Shown: positions 8,253-22,384 of the stretch, in pieces
Layout of the letters: every line of letters begins with the position of its first letter
How positions within the stretch are numbered: the first letter of the stretch is position 1
Source: an uncultured Comamonas sp.
GTDB taxonomy: Bacteria; Pseudomonadota; Gammaproteobacteria; Burkholderiales; Burkholderiaceae_C
DNA length: 45,565 bases
NCBI GenBank assembly: GCA_902175065.1
Contig: CABIIJ010000030.1
Coordinates: 1 to 45,565 of the forward strand
Direction: 5' to 3'
Notes under the pieces: generated by a model
Seen by the model: only the letters and a program-made list of their open reading frames with translations
What the model was told of the DNA's origin: nothing
Database searches by the model: none
Made by a program: the position numbers and the translations under genes

Positions 8253-8753
8253 ATGATTTTGCAAAAAACCGCCAAAGCCCTGGATGAACTCCAGCCCGGT
8301 TCACGAAGACTGCCCCAGCGGGCACGAACCGTGCTGCTGCTCGCTGGCGGCAAGACCTTGCAGGAGCTGCACGGGCTGCTGGGCGGCGATCATGCCGCAG
8401 TCGCCCAAGAGTTGGTGGAGCAAGGGTATCTACAACTGACGGGCCATACGGCGGCATCGGCAGCAACGCATCCGGCCCCTGCGGCGTATCCAGAAGTGCC
8501 CACTGACGGCCTGTCGATGGCAGGCACCCGCATGTATTTGTTCGACCTGTGCGAACGCCTGTTTGCCAACCGCCATGAGGCGCTGGCGCAATCCCTGCGC
8601 ACCCAACTGCGCGAGGCACGCGATCTGGCCACGCTGCGCCACGCCGGGCTATCCCTGCTGGATGCCGTGCAAACCCATGCCGGCGAAGAGCGGGCCGCAG
8701 CGCTGCGCGAAAAACTGGGCACTTTGCTCGACGCGCCGCCGCAGCCTGCCTGA
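8253..8753 (+). CDS. Uncharacterised protein with winged-helix-like N-terminus
   Basis: 166 residues from ATG 8253; an in-frame TTG at 8229 is less likely. I do not recognise a named family. Residues about 15-65 (LPQRARTVLLLAGGKTLQELHGLLGGDHAAVAQELVEQGYL) read like a winged-helix unit that measures a repeat or length. An Ala/Pro-rich linker follows, then a helical C-terminal region (YLFDLCERLFANRHEALAQSL...). No membrane segment or signal peptide is seen. It is divergent from dusC (80 bases between starts) and convergent with the methyltransferase gene. It may be a regulator, but nothing here shows a target. Confidence 0.65.
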   Translation: MILQKTAKALDELQPGSRRLPQRARTVLLLAGGKTLQELHGLLGGDHAAVAQELVEQGYLQLTGHTAASAATHPAPAAYPEVPTDGLSMAGTRMYLFDLCERLFANRHEALAQSLRTQLREARDLATLRHAGLSLLDAVQTHAGEERAAALREKLGTLLDAPPQPA

Positions 8754-8787
8754 AACATTGCTGCGAAGCGGGTTCAACTTGCTGGCA

Positions 8788-9969
8788 CTACCGCGCCACC
8801 ACCAGCCGCCACAGGGAGGTGACTTCGGCGGCCCGCGCTGTATGCAGCGGGTTCTGCCGATCCTGGGCCTTGGGGTGGCGCGGACGGGTGTCCAGACGAC
8901 CTGCCACGACCAGCCCTGCTGCATCGAACCAGGCCAGCAGATCGGCACGGCTGCGCAGGCCCAGGTGTTCGGCAAGGTCGGACAGGATGAGCCAGCCTTC
9001 GCCCCCCGGGCGCAGGCGGGCGGCCAGCCCATCGAGGAAGCCGCGCAGCATCCGGCTGTCGGGGTCGTACACGGCTTGCTCCAGGCTGGTCGTGGCCCGT
9101 ACCGGCAGCCAGGGCGGGTTGCAGACGATGAGGTCGGCCTGACCGGGCGGGAACAAATCGGCATTGAGCAGCTGGACTTGCGCGGCCACGCCCAGGCGCT
9201 GGACGTTGTCCTGCGCACAGGCCAGCGCCCGCGCAGCGGTGTCGGTAGCCACCACCCGGGCCGCGCCCCGGCGGGCCAGTACGGCGCTCAGAACGCCGGT
9301 GCCGGTGCCAATGTCCCAGGTCACGCCGTCGCGTTGGGTCGCTGCGGCAGGCAGGGGAGCCTGGGCCACCAGATCGACGTATTCCCCGCGCACGGGGGAG
9401 AACACGCCGTAATGCGGGTGGATGCGGTCGTAGCCGCCCAGGGTTTTGAGGGCGGGGATGTCCACGCCGTTCTTGCGCCATTCGTAGGCGCTGACGATGC
9501 CTTGCAACTCGCGCAGCGCTATCACGCGGGCAGGGCCGTCGGCCTGCGCTGGCCCCCAGGCTTGCGTGCAGGCAAGCTGCACATCCGGGGCGCGGCGCAG
9601 AGGGATGCGGTAATCGGCCGTCAAGGGAATCAGCACGCTGCCCAGGATGTGCGCCCGCCGCGCCTGCATCTGGCGCTGCTGGTGAAACGCCTGGGCCGGC
9701 GTCGTGGCGATGGTGGCGGGCGCCGGTGCAGCGGCTTTCTTGCGGCTGCGTGCAGGGGCGTCCAGGCGGCGCTTCAAGGCATCCAGCAAATGGCGGGCAT
9801 TAAAAAAATCGCCCTGCCAGAGCAGGGCGGTGCCTTCGCAGATCAGGCTGTAGGCAGTGTCGGCGGCGATACGGTCATCCGCCACCTGCAGACGCCGAGG
9901 GCTGGCCCGGCCAGCTTCGCTGTGCCAGACCGCTTGCTGCGGCTGGCCCTGGTATTCCCATTGCAGCAT
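8788..9969 (-). CDS. Class I SAM-dependent methyltransferase (NPPW type)
   Basis: 393 residues from the ATG at 9969; a TTG at 9981 would add four residues. The C-terminal half has motif I DIGTGTGVLSAVLA, the acidic loop ATDTAARAL and the catalytic NPPW motif (VCNPPWLPV) seen in N-methyltransferases acting on glutamine, adenine or guanine (PrmB/PrmC/RlmG-like). The N-terminal 150 residues form a separate domain (LICEGTALLWQGDFFNARHLLDALKRR, then an Ala/Pro/Lys linker), resembling the accessory domain of RlmG-like enzymes. The substrate cannot be named from sequence. It follows the GNAT gene on the same strand by about 30 bases and may be cotranscribed with it. Confidence 0.8.
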   Translation of the reverse strand: MLQWEYQGQPQQAVWHSEAGRASPRRLQVADDRIAADTAYSLICEGTALLWQGDFFNARHLLDALKRRLDAPARSRKKAAAPAPATIATTPAQAFHQQRQMQARRAHILGSVLIPLTADYRIPLRRAPDVQLACTQAWGPAQADGPARVIALRELQGIVSAYEWRKNGVDIPALKTLGGYDRIHPHYGVFSPVRGEYVDLVAQAPLPAAATQRDGVTWDIGTGTGVLSAVLARRGAARVVATDTAARALACAQDNVQRLGVAAQVQLLNADLFPPGQADLIVCNPPWLPVRATTSLEQAVYDPDSRMLRGFLDGLAARLRPGGEGWLILSDLAEHLGLRSRADLLAWFDAAGLVVAGRLDTRPRHPKAQDRQNPLHTARAAEVTSLWRLVVAR

Positions 9970-9999
9970 GGCGGTTATCAAATGCAGCTGTTTGGCCGT

Positions 10000-10527
10000 T
10001 TAGCCGTTCAGCGGGCGCTGCAGGCGCACTTCTTCGATCTTGATGGGGCCGACCTGGGCGGTCTTGGCGGTGGACATTTCGCGCTTGAACCCGGCCATTT
10101 CATGAAAGCGCAGGGCGCGTTCGTTGCGCAGCGGCACCCAGGCGGTGACGTTGGTGCAGCCTTCTTCGAGCAAGCCTTCGCGGGCGGCATCCCACAGGGT
10201 GATGCCGACGCCCTTGTTCCAGTGCGTGGGGGTGGCGTAGATGGCCCAGATTTCGCCCGTGGTCTGGCGCGATTTGGGGTCGCGCGAACGGTCGAAGCCG
10301 ACAAAGCCGACGATCTTGTCGCCATCGACGGCCACCTGCACCTGGGGTTCGCAGAACTCGATGGCCTCGCGCCAGTAGGCCTGGCGCTTTTCTACCGAGG
10401 ACATGGCTTTGAGCTGGTCATCCGGCACGATGCCACGGTAGGCCTCCAAAGCAGCAGCGGAATGGATTTGCGCAATGGCCTTGGCATCACGAAGCGTAGC
10501 GGGGCGAACCTGGTAGTGGGTGGACAT
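10000..10527 (-). CDS. GNAT-family N-acetyltransferase
   Basis: 175 residues. The N-terminal VRPATLRDAKAIAQIHSAA segment is typical of GNAT proteins. VGFVGFDRSRD and EIWAIYATPTHWNKGVGITLWDAA form the strand-4/motif A region; the acetyl-CoA pyrophosphate loop reads NKGVG in place of the usual Q/RxxGxG/A. NERALRFHEMAGF is motif B. The acceptor is unknown. The gene is upstream of the methyltransferase on the same strand. A weak promoter-like pair TGGCAA...GACAAT can be read on the minus strand in 10570-10600. Confidence 0.85.
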   Translation of the reverse strand: MSTHYQVRPATLRDAKAIAQIHSAAALEAYRGIVPDDQLKAMSSVEKRQAYWREAIEFCEPQVQVAVDGDKIVGFVGFDRSRDPKSRQTTGEIWAIYATPTHWNKGVGITLWDAAREGLLEEGCTNVTAWVPLRNERALRFHEMAGFKREMSTAKTAQVGPIKIEEVRLQRPLNG

Positions 10528-10692
10528 GGGAGCAAACTAAAAACGATGTAGGGGAAAACGAAAGTACGCGATTGTCTGAGAATTGATTTTTTTTGCCAGT
10601 TTCTGGTGTAGGAAGCCATAAAGTGAAGTACGGCTGTTCGCCATTTCTTGCCCTGGGGCGATGGATATGCTAATGCAGGCAGTATTTTTTTT

Positions 10693-10711
10693 TGATAGCT
10701 TAGAGCGCTTT
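10693..10711. repeat. Half-site of an AGCT-GAGCGCTT repeat motif
   Basis: TGATAGCTTAGAGCGCTTT follows a run of nine or more T in the 10528-10807 gap. It shares 12 of 15 bases with the AGCTGCGAGCGCTTG motif inside ribD at 6799. No opposing arm of similar quality is seen. The rest of this gap holds no ORF I can support. Confidence 0.3.
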
Positions 10712-10740
10712 CAGGATATAGGAATCAAGGCAAAAAGAGC

Positions 10741-10773
10741 AAAAAAATCCCTGTATCAAAAGATCCAGGGATG
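10741..10773 (-). terminator. Intrinsic terminator for the minus-strand clpB-side transcript
   Basis: On the minus strand ATCCCTG and CAGGGAT form a 7-bp stem followed by seven T (the run of A at 10741-10747 on the plus strand). It lies 35 bases past the stop of the small membrane-protein gene and would end the clpB transcript. Confidence 0.7.
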
Positions 10774-10807
10774 GGGTGCCAGGGGCGTAAAGAGGGAATC
10801 GGCGCCT

Positions 10808-11134
10808 TTACGGCACCTCACGCGCCTGCACGTCGGTGACGTCCACGGCCACCTGGGGCAGCACGCCGCCGCGCTTGCCGGGCGGTGCCTGGCGCGTTTG
10901 CGCGGCAAAACCACCGGCCTTTTGCCGCATGTTCGACCAGGTGGCCGCAGCCCGGGTCGGCATGACCCAGGGCATGACAGGCCGCCCCGTCAGTCTGGCC
11001 CACAGTGCCCGCACACCCCAGACCATGGCCAGGATGACGCCGGCAGCCAGCACGCTCATGAAAAACACCACGCCGGCCAGGAGCAGCACCACGCGCACGA
11101 CAAAACGGCTGAGATCTGAGAGAAATGCGTTCAC
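10808..11134 (-). CDS. Small membrane protein of unknown function
   Basis: 108 residues. Residues 10-45 are strongly hydrophobic (FVVRVVLLLAGVVFFMSVLAAGVILAMVWGVRALW), enough for one long or two short membrane helices. They are followed by a basic, Gln/Arg-rich cytosolic tail ending QVAVDVTDVQAREVP. No catalytic motif is visible. It lies 13 bases after clpB on the same strand and is followed by a terminator, so it is probably the last gene of the clpB transcript. Similar small genes exist in related genomes as hypothetical proteins; the function is unknown. Confidence 0.7.
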   Translation of the reverse strand: MNAFLSDLSRFVVRVVLLLAGVVFFMSVLAAGVILAMVWGVRALWARLTGRPVMPWVMPTRAAATWSNMRQKAGGFAAQTRQAPPGKRGGVLPQVAVDVTDVQAREVP

Positions 11135-11147
11135 AAGGGCTTCCTTT

Positions 11148-13751
<2,604 letters not shown>

Positions 13752-13791
13752 GGAATGCTTCCTTTACAACAAACAAAAATAGTTGTTGCCC

Positions 13792-13819
13792 AGATAACGA
13801 CAGCGCCTGTGTTTTCAAG
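13792..13819 (-). promoter_or_regulatory. Candidate heat-shock (sigma-32-like) promoter of clpB
   Basis: On the minus strand CTTGAAA (13819-13813) matches the sigma-32 -35 element exactly. TTATCT (13797-13792) lies about 15 bases further and only partly matches CCCCATNT. A sigma-70 reading (TTGAAA with TATCTG) is also possible. Confidence 0.45.
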
Positions 13820-13860
13820 GCCGGGCGAGACAAAATCCCGCACATGCTCCCTCCGGCTCC

Positions 13861-14925
13861 TTAATCGCGGTACGCAGGTGCCGGCAAGGCGCACAAAGCA
13901 GCACCGGCCCCTCGGTACAACGGCAAGCCAAGCAAGTTTTCCGTAGCGCTGTGCGTCGGTGTCGGATATTCAAAACCTTCCAGATTTCTGGCGGCCACAA
14001 AAAACAAACGGCGTCTTTTTTGCGGCACTCCATAATCAGCGGCCATCAATTCCTGGTGCATCACTTGGTAGCCGATGGCTTGAAATGATTTATAAATCTC
14101 TTCAATCATGTTTGCGCTCTTAACCTGCGCCAAGCCATAGACATTTTCCATGACCACAATTTTTGGCTGCAAATCTTCTACATGCCGAATATAGTCACGG
14201 TACAAAATACCCAATGGATCCTGGGTTGCCTTTTGTTTTCCTGCCACACTGAAAGGCTGACACGGGGGACCGCCGATGATGACATCAGGCGTTCCATGCA
14301 TGATCATGCGCACGGTTGCTGGCGATAGTTCTACAATATCTGCACGGTGAAAGTTCCAGGATTTTCTATTTTTCTGGATGGTTGCTTCCACCCAAGGTTC
14401 TATATCCGTGGAAAAACAGGTTTCAAAATCCATCCCCTCGCCGGAGGCCTGCTCAAACCCCAGATCCAGTCCCCCGGCCCCAGAAAAATAAGATGCGATA
14501 CGCACCGAACCGGACACTCCCTGGAGCTGCAAATATTTTTTCACCTGCCGCGCCAGCGCACACGCCAGCCCCACCGGCACGGCATTGCCTATTTGCTTCT
14601 GCACCTGCCCCAACGTGCCCATGAACACATAGTCCAGCGGAAATTCCTGCAAAACTGCCGCTTCCCGAGGAGTGATATACCGATTCTCTGTGGGATGAAC
14701 GAATTTATTGAAAATATAAGCTGTCACCGTCAGCGAAGGCTTGTCCTGCTCCAGACGAATCAGCCGCATATTGGGGCCGCCCGTTTTTTTATCGCCCGTT
14801 CTTACAAAGCTCTCATGCTGCAGATGTTCAGGCAAGTCCCCCATTTTTCCGCCAGGGGGCAGGTGCTTCATTCTTTCCAGAACGATCCCGGTGTATTTTC
14901 TGGTTTCATGGTTCGGTAAACTCAT
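13861..14925 (-). CDS. Circularly permuted DNA (cytosine-5) methyltransferase
   Basis: 354 residues with all core C5-methyltransferase motifs but in permuted order. Residues 1-130 hold what is normally the C-terminal end: NHETRK/ERMKHLPPGG, the DKPSLTVTAY region, motif IX TPREAAVLQEFP (85-96) and motif X QIGNAVPVGLACALA (111-125). Motif I ASYFSGAGGLDLGF (144-157), motif IV GGPPCQPFS with catalytic Cys222, motif VI ENV (260-262) and motif VIII QKRRRLFFVA (302-311) follow. The protein ends just after the GALCALPAP segment that precedes the target-recognition region in normal enzymes. Permuted order IX-X-I-VIII is known for M.BssHII. Its ATG overlaps the upstream endonuclease stop (ATGA). The base composition is lower in GC than its neighbours, suggesting transfer. 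Confidence 0.93.
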   Translation of the reverse strand: MSLPNHETRKYTGIVLERMKHLPPGGKMGDLPEHLQHESFVRTGDKKTGGPNMRLIRLEQDKPSLTVTAYIFNKFVHPTENRYITPREAAVLQEFPLDYVFMGTLGQVQKQIGNAVPVGLACALARQVKKYLQLQGVSGSVRIASYFSGAGGLDLGFEQASGEGMDFETCFSTDIEPWVEATIQKNRKSWNFHRADIVELSPATVRMIMHGTPDVIIGGPPCQPFSVAGKQKATQDPLGILYRDYIRHVEDLQPKIVVMENVYGLAQVKSANMIEEIYKSFQAIGYQVMHQELMAADYGVPQKRRRLFFVAARNLEGFEYPTPTHSATENLLGLPLYRGAGAALCALPAPAYRD

Positions 14926-16058
14926 ACCACCAGCTCCCGCAATACGGAATCTTCCAGGGTGATAAGGTAGTCAAAAACCCGTCTCATTTTTTCCCGGGGC
15001 AAAGCCTGCACGCCCGCAATGTTCTGAAGATCGTTTTCGCTGCCCCACAACATTCCCTGAAACGGCGCGACGTACTCAGCGCCATGCCGATAGGCGGGAA
15101 GATTGGAAACAATCGCCGTTTTCACTTCGGCCCATTCTTGCGCCTGAGTGCCGATTTTCAGCGCCTGGTAAATGCCTTTTTTAATATCATCCGTTCTGTC
15201 CATGCCTGCACTGGTTTTACCATCGCTAATGGATTCTTTGGCGGGCCAGGCATCCCGTTCCCGGGCAAGGGCCGGAGGTTGGCCACAGGCATTGGTCAAA
15301 TAATATGTCTTATTTTTCCGGTCTTTTTCTATATAAGCAGTTTTCGCCTGCTTCCAGAATTGAACGCACTCATTCATGAAAACCGTGTTCGCAGAATCGA
15401 TAACAAAATCCACCAAAGGTTTAAATGGCCACAATTTATCGCCTACCCGGCCAAGAGGGATGATTTTTTCAGGGCCATGTAAATACAATCCCGCTTCAGA
15501 CTCCCGAAGCTGCGAGCTTGTGATGACGACATTCCTGTGCGGGCCTTGCAGGCTGCTTTCCGGCAAGGCAAACAGGAACGGATAGGTCAATAATGGCGCC
15601 GATTTCACCTCCGCCAGAATCACCGCACCCGACGCATGGTGCAGAACCGCATCCACAAATTCAACGCCGCCCACCACGCTGACAGCCGTGAATTTGTCGT
15701 AAAGCTGCTGGACAAACCTTAGCACCACCTCGCTGCTCAGCTTGCCCAATGCGCCAGACTGGGGTTTTATCGCCTTCTGGTACTGCCAGACGGATTGATG
15801 GACATGGCATGGAGCGCAAAGATTGATAAATCCAAGGTGGGCATTGTATTTATCGGAGATGTTATTGCATTGCTCAATCGATTTTTCGACCCCAGAGGCG
15901 GCATCCATATAAGCCGCTGACATGACAAGATCGAAACAAAATGCCTGAAGGGATGTGCCCCTCCCTTTCGACCAATGCAACAGCCTGTCTATTTCATGGC
16001 GCCAGGGATAATCCGCAAGGGGTTCACGCCCCTGGATGTTTTCCAGACTGAATAACAT
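14922..16058 (-). CDS. Putative type II restriction endonuclease (PD-(D/E)XK)
   Basis: 378 residues from the ATG at 16058; the open frame extends upstream through the dut gene but that part is a shadow. I do not recognise a named subfamily. A PD-(D/E)XK-like core is visible: Asp136 in VEFVDAVL, then Glu150 and Lys152 in VILAEVKSAP, with hydrophobic strands around both. Cys81/Cys84-x-His (NLCAPCHVH) could bind a metal. The stop overlaps the methyltransferase start by four bases, so the two are translationally coupled, as in a type II restriction-modification operon. Low GC and A/T third positions contrast with dut 32 bases upstream. Endonuclease activity is inferred mainly from context and the motif. 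Confidence 0.72.
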   Translation of the reverse strand: MLFSLENIQGREPLADYPWRHEIDRLLHWSKGRGTSLQAFCFDLVMSAAYMDAASGVEKSIEQCNNISDKYNAHLGFINLCAPCHVHQSVWQYQKAIKPQSGALGKLSSEVVLRFVQQLYDKFTAVSVVGGVEFVDAVLHHASGAVILAEVKSAPLLTYPFLFALPESSLQGPHRNVVITSSQLRESEAGLYLHGPEKIIPLGRVGDKLWPFKPLVDFVIDSANTVFMNECVQFWKQAKTAYIEKDRKNKTYYLTNACGQPPALARERDAWPAKESISDGKTSAGMDRTDDIKKGIYQALKIGTQAQEWAEVKTAIVSNLPAYRHGAEYVAPFQGMLWGSENDLQNIAGVQALPREKMRRVFDYLITLEDSVLRELVV

Positions 16059-16090
16059 GGTTTGAAAGCAATATTGCCCGGCTGGAAAAA

Positions 16091-16540
16091 TCAGGCCTTC
16101 CCGGTGGAACCGTACCCGCCCGTGCCACGTTCGCTGGCATGGGAGAAGTCCTGCACTTCGTTGAACTGCGCCTGTACCACAGGCACGATGACCAGTTGCG
16201 CCAGGCGCTCCATCGGCTCCAGGGTGAAGGCGGTGGCAGAGCGGTTCCAGGCGCTGACCATCAGCTCGCCCTGGTAGTCGGAATCGATCAGGCCGACGAG
16301 GTTGCCCAGCACGATGCCATGCTTGTGCCCCAGGCCGGAGCGCGGCAGGATCAGCGCCGCGTAGCCGGGGTTGCGCAGGTGCATGGCCATGCCGGTGGGG
16401 ATGAGCTGCCACTGGCCGGGTTCCAGCACCAGCGGGGCCTGGATACAGGCCCGCAGATCCAGGCCCGCGCTGCCGGGAGTGGCGTAGGTGGGAGGGGTAC
16501 CGCGCAGCCGCGCGTCGAGGATTTTGAGATCAACTTGCAT
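16091..16540 (-). CDS. dut: Deoxyuridine 5'-triphosphate nucleotidohydrolase
   Basis: 149 residues with all five trimeric dUTPase motifs: [43 protein letters not shown] and the C-terminal [10 protein letters not shown] arm that closes over the active site. It hydrolyses dUTP to dUMP, keeping uracil out of DNA and feeding thymidylate synthesis. The ATG at 16540 fits the family start; the longer frame is a shadow from the preceding gene. It is the last of a coaBC-unknown-dut minus-strand run, and the restriction-modification operon is inserted directly after it. Confidence 0.97.
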   Translation of the reverse strand: MQVDLKILDARLRGTPPTYATPGSAGLDLRACIQAPLVLEPGQWQLIPTGMAMHLRNPGYAALILPRSGLGHKHGIVLGNLVGLIDSDYQGELMVSAWNRSATAFTLEPMERLAQLVIVPVVQAQFNEVQDFSHASERGTGGYGSTGKA

Positions 16541-16569
16541 GGGCAGGGATTGTGCCCGCAAGCGCCCGC

Positions 16570-17046
16570 TTACTTGGCCTTGGCGGCCTGCAAGGCGCGG
16601 CGCACGCCCAGCACCACCCACAGCCCGATGGCCAGAGGGATGAATTCCGGCTTGAAGATAAAGGCGGCCAGAAGCGCCAGGCCAAACAAAAAGGACGCGG
16701 CCTTGGAAGGCTGCAAGGCCTTGGCGGCGGCAGCCTTTTGGCGCGGAGCCGCCGTTTTTACGGCCGGGCGTTTTTTGCCGGCACCGGGCTGAGCCGGGCC
16801 GTTTTTCTCCAGCATGGCCGATACCTGCTGCACGATGTCGGCGGCCTTGGACGCAGCGGCTTTCGGTGCGGCGGTAGTATTGGTGACGTTGGACAGCGCA
16901 AATCCGCCGGTACGGGCGTGCTCCTGTTCGGCCCAGGCCATGAGCCGCTCGACGTAACGCACATAGTCCCCATCGGGCGGGCCGCTGTAATCGGTCAGCG
17001 CAGGCGGCGGCAGGTGACGCAGATCGGATGGTGTTTTTTTCGACAT
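16570..17046 (-). CDS. Uncharacterised membrane-anchored protein
   Basis: 158 residues from the ATG at 17046, which has a GGGAGAGGG ribosome site just upstream. The N-terminus is soluble ([26 protein letters not shown]), followed by an Ala/Lys-rich linker and a C-terminal hydrophobic stretch ([30 protein letters not shown]) that would make one or two membrane helices. No enzyme motif is visible. It lies between coaBC and dut with gaps of 25 and 29 bases, so it is likely cotranscribed. The function is unknown. Confidence 0.7.
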   Translation of the reverse strand: MSKKTPSDLRHLPPPALTDYSGPPDGDYVRYVERLMAWAEQEHARTGGFALSNVTNTTAAPKAAASKAADIVQQVSAMLEKNGPAQPGAGKKRPAVKTAAPRQKAAAAKALQPSKAASFLFGLALLAAFIFKPEFIPLAIGLWVVLGVRRALQAAKAK

Positions 17047-17071
17047 GGCCCTCTCCCGACGGCAAAAAAAT

Positions 17072-18304
17072 TCAGGTGGCAGGCTGGCCGCCCACGGACG
17101 GCAGGCGGCGGGCGATTTCCGCCACCAGGGCGTGGCCCAGCGCGGTTTTGCTGGCGCGAGGCAAGGCACTGCTGCCCTGGTCGTCGATCAGCAGCAGGGT
17201 GTTGTCGTCCTGCCCGAAAGTGGCGGGGCCGATGTTGCCGACCAGCAGCGGCACGTTTTTGCGCAGGCGCTTGGCGCTGGCATGGGCCAGCAGGTTGTCG
17301 CTCTCTGCCGCAAAGCCGACGCAATAGAGCTGGCCGCTGCGGGCGCGGTCACTGGCGGCGATGGTGGCCAGGATGTCCGGGTTCTCCACAAACGTCAGGC
17401 CGGGCACCTGGCCGCTGCCGTCCTTCTTGATTTTTTGTGCGGCAAATTCGGCAGGCCGCCAGTCCGCCACCGCCGCCGCAGCGATGAAGACGGATGCCGC
17501 ATCTGCCGCGCCCTGCACCGCCGCCAGCATGTCGCGGGCCGATTGCACGTTGATGCGGCGCACGCCGCGCGGCGTCGGCAAATGTACCGGCCCGGCCACC
17601 AGCGTGACCTGCGCCCCCGCCGCCCGCGCCGCCGCGGCAATGGCAAAGCCCATCTTGCCGCTGGAATGGTTGGTCAGCCCGCGCACGGGGTCGAGCGCCT
17701 CGAACGTGGGGCCAGCCGTGATCAGCACCTGCTGCCCGGCCAGCCGTTTCGGCACGAAGCTGGCGGCAATGTCCTGCAGCAGCTCTTCCGGTTCCAGCAT
17801 CCGGCCATCGCCGCACTCGCCGCAGGCTTGCTCGCCCTGGCCCACATCCAGCACCTGGGCGCCGTCGGCGCCAGCCTGGGCGAAGTTGCGCTGCGTGGCC
17901 GGGTGCGCCCACATTTCGCGGTTCATGGCCGGGGCCAGCAACAGGGGCTTGCCGTGCGGCCGGGCCAGGCACAGCAGGCTTAGCAGCTCATCGGCACGGC
18001 CCTGGGCCAGCCTGGCGGCAAAGTCGGCGCTGCACGGGGCGATGACGATGGCGTCGGCCTCGCGGCTCAGGTTGATGTGCGCCATGTTGTTCTCGGGCCG
18101 TGCATCCCATTGCGAGGTGAAGACCGGACGGCCCGACAGCGCCTGCAGGGTCACCGGGGTGATGAACTGCTGCGCCGCCTCGGTCATGACGACCTGCACG
18201 CCGGCACCGGCCTTGGTCAGCAGGCGGCACAGTTGCGCGGCCTTGTAGCAGGCCACGCCCCCGGTCAGCCCTAAAACGATGTGTTTGCCTTGAAGCTCTT
18301 GCAT
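17072..18304 (-). CDS. coaBC: Bifunctional phosphopantothenoylcysteine decarboxylase/synthase CoaBC
   Basis: 410 residues from the ATG at 18304; a TTG six bases upstream is less likely. The N-terminal FMN decarboxylase (CoaC) has GLTGGVACYKAAQL, the active-site His in NNMAHINLS and the APAMNREMW motif, with a Cys flap ACGECGDGRMLEP. The C-terminal CTP-dependent synthetase (CoaB) has ITAGPTFEALDPVR, NHSSGKMG, AAAVADWRP and the KIKKDG lysine motif. Together they convert 4'-phosphopantothenate to 4'-phosphopantetheine for coenzyme A. The gene is divergent from pyrG with 100 bases between starts and heads the run to dut. Confidence 0.96.
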   Translation of the reverse strand: MQELQGKHIVLGLTGGVACYKAAQLCRLLTKAGAGVQVVMTEAAQQFITPVTLQALSGRPVFTSQWDARPENNMAHINLSREADAIVIAPCSADFAARLAQGRADELLSLLCLARPHGKPLLLAPAMNREMWAHPATQRNFAQAGADGAQVLDVGQGEQACGECGDGRMLEPEELLQDIAASFVPKRLAGQQVLITAGPTFEALDPVRGLTNHSSGKMGFAIAAAARAAGAQVTLVAGPVHLPTPRGVRRINVQSARDMLAAVQGAADAASVFIAAAAVADWRPAEFAAQKIKKDGSGQVPGLTFVENPDILATIAASDRARSGQLYCVGFAAESDNLLAHASAKRLRKNVPLLVGNIGPATFGQDDNTLLLIDDQGSSALPRASKTALGHALVAEIARRLPSVGGQPAT

Positions 18305-18338
18305 CGGCAAATGCTAGCAGAGCGCCGGGGTGCATTGA

Positions 18339-20051
<1,713 letters not shown>

Positions 20052-20065
20052 GGATTAAAAACAAG

Positions 20066-20141
20066 AGCTGTTACCACGCGGTATACAAGGATTTCCAATA
20101 TAAAAGAATTGGAAATCCTTATTTCACCAGCGGTAGCAGCT
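20066..20141 (+). repeat. 76-bp inverted-repeat element, copy 1 (pyrG/kdsA)
   Basis: Outer arms AGCTGTTACC (20066-20075) and GGTAGCAGCT (20132-20141) pair with one G-T. The inner 13-bp perfect stem is AAGGATTTCCAAT/ATTGGAAATCCTT around an eight-base loop. The right end continues ATTTTTTTA, so it may also terminate transcription. It begins 15 bases after the pyrG stop and ends 22 bases before the kdsA ATG. Confidence 0.85.
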
Positions 20142-20163
20142 ATTTTTTTAAAGAAGCCATACT

Positions 20164-21021
20164 ATGCAACTCTGCGGTTTTAACGTCGGCCTGGAACACC
20201 CCTTCTTCCTGATCGCCGGCCCCTGCGTGATCGAGTCCGAGCAACTGCAAATGGACGTGGCCGGGCAGCTCAAGGAAACCTGCGCGGGCCTGGGCATTCC
20301 CTTCATCTTCAAAAGCAGCTTCGACAAGGCCAACCGCTCCAGCGGCAGCAGCTTTCGCGGCCCCGGCATGGAAAAGGGCCTGGAGATTCTCGCCAAGGTG
20401 AAAAAAGAGCTGGGCGTGCCCGTACTCACCGACATCCACACCGAGGCGGAAATCGCCCCCGTGGCCGCCGTGGTCGATGTGTTGCAAACGCCCGCCTTCC
20501 TGTGCCGCCAGACCGACTTCATCCGCGCCTGCGCCCAGTCGGGCAAGCCGGTGAACATCAAGAAGGGCCAGTTCCTGGCCCCGCACGACATGCAGCACGT
20601 CATCGCCAAGGCCCGCGCTGCGGCCCGGGAAGCGGGCCTGCCCGAAGACAACTTCATGGCCTGCGAGCGCGGTGCCAGCTTTGGCTACAACAACCTGGTG
20701 AGCGACATGCGCAGCCTGGCCATCCTGCGCGAAAGCGGTGCGCCCGTCGTCTTCGACGCCACGCACAGCGTGCAGCTGCCCGGCGGCAACGGCACCAGCA
20801 GCGGCGGGATGCGCGAGATGGTGCCCGTGCTCTCGCGTGCCGCCGTGGCCGTGGGCGTGGCGGGGCTGTTCATGGAAACCCACCCCGACCCGTGCAACGC
20901 CCTGTCGGACGGGCCGAACGCCGTGCCGCTCAAGCACATGCGTGCGCTGCTGTCCACCCTGGTCGAACTCGACCGCGTGACGAAACGCCACGGTTTTTTG
21001 GAAAACAGTTTTACCGTTTAA
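20164..21021 (+). CDS. kdsA: 3-deoxy-8-phosphooctulonate synthase
   Basis: 285 residues. [11 protein letters not shown], the FRGPGME loop, [31 protein letters not shown] and FDATHSVQ are all hallmarks of KDO-8-phosphate synthase. It condenses phosphoenolpyruvate with arabinose-5-phosphate for lipopolysaccharide inner core. The early motif IAGPCVIES carries the Cys that marks the metal-dependent class, where E. coli has Asn. The ATG is followed by MQLCGFNVG; only a weak AAAGAAG precedes it. It sits between a 76-bp palindromic element and eno. Confidence 0.97.
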   Translation: MQLCGFNVGLEHPFFLIAGPCVIESEQLQMDVAGQLKETCAGLGIPFIFKSSFDKANRSSGSSFRGPGMEKGLEILAKVKKELGVPVLTDIHTEAEIAPVAAVVDVLQTPAFLCRQTDFIRACAQSGKPVNIKKGQFLAPHDMQHVIAKARAAAREAGLPEDNFMACERGASFGYNNLVSDMRSLAILRESGAPVVFDATHSVQLPGGNGTSSGGMREMVPVLSRAAVAVGVAGLFMETHPDPCNALSDGPNAVPLKHMRALLSTLVELDRVTKRHGFLENSFTV

Positions 21022-21031
21022 ACCCCTGCCG

Positions 21032-22368
<1,337 letters not shown>

Positions 22369-22384
22369 TCACTGCCCTGCACAC

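Noticed and set aside
16059-16412. N-terminal extension of the restriction-gene frame to 16412
   Set aside because: This part overlaps dut in another frame; the dut motifs are complete and the nuclease ATG at 16058 is a clean start.
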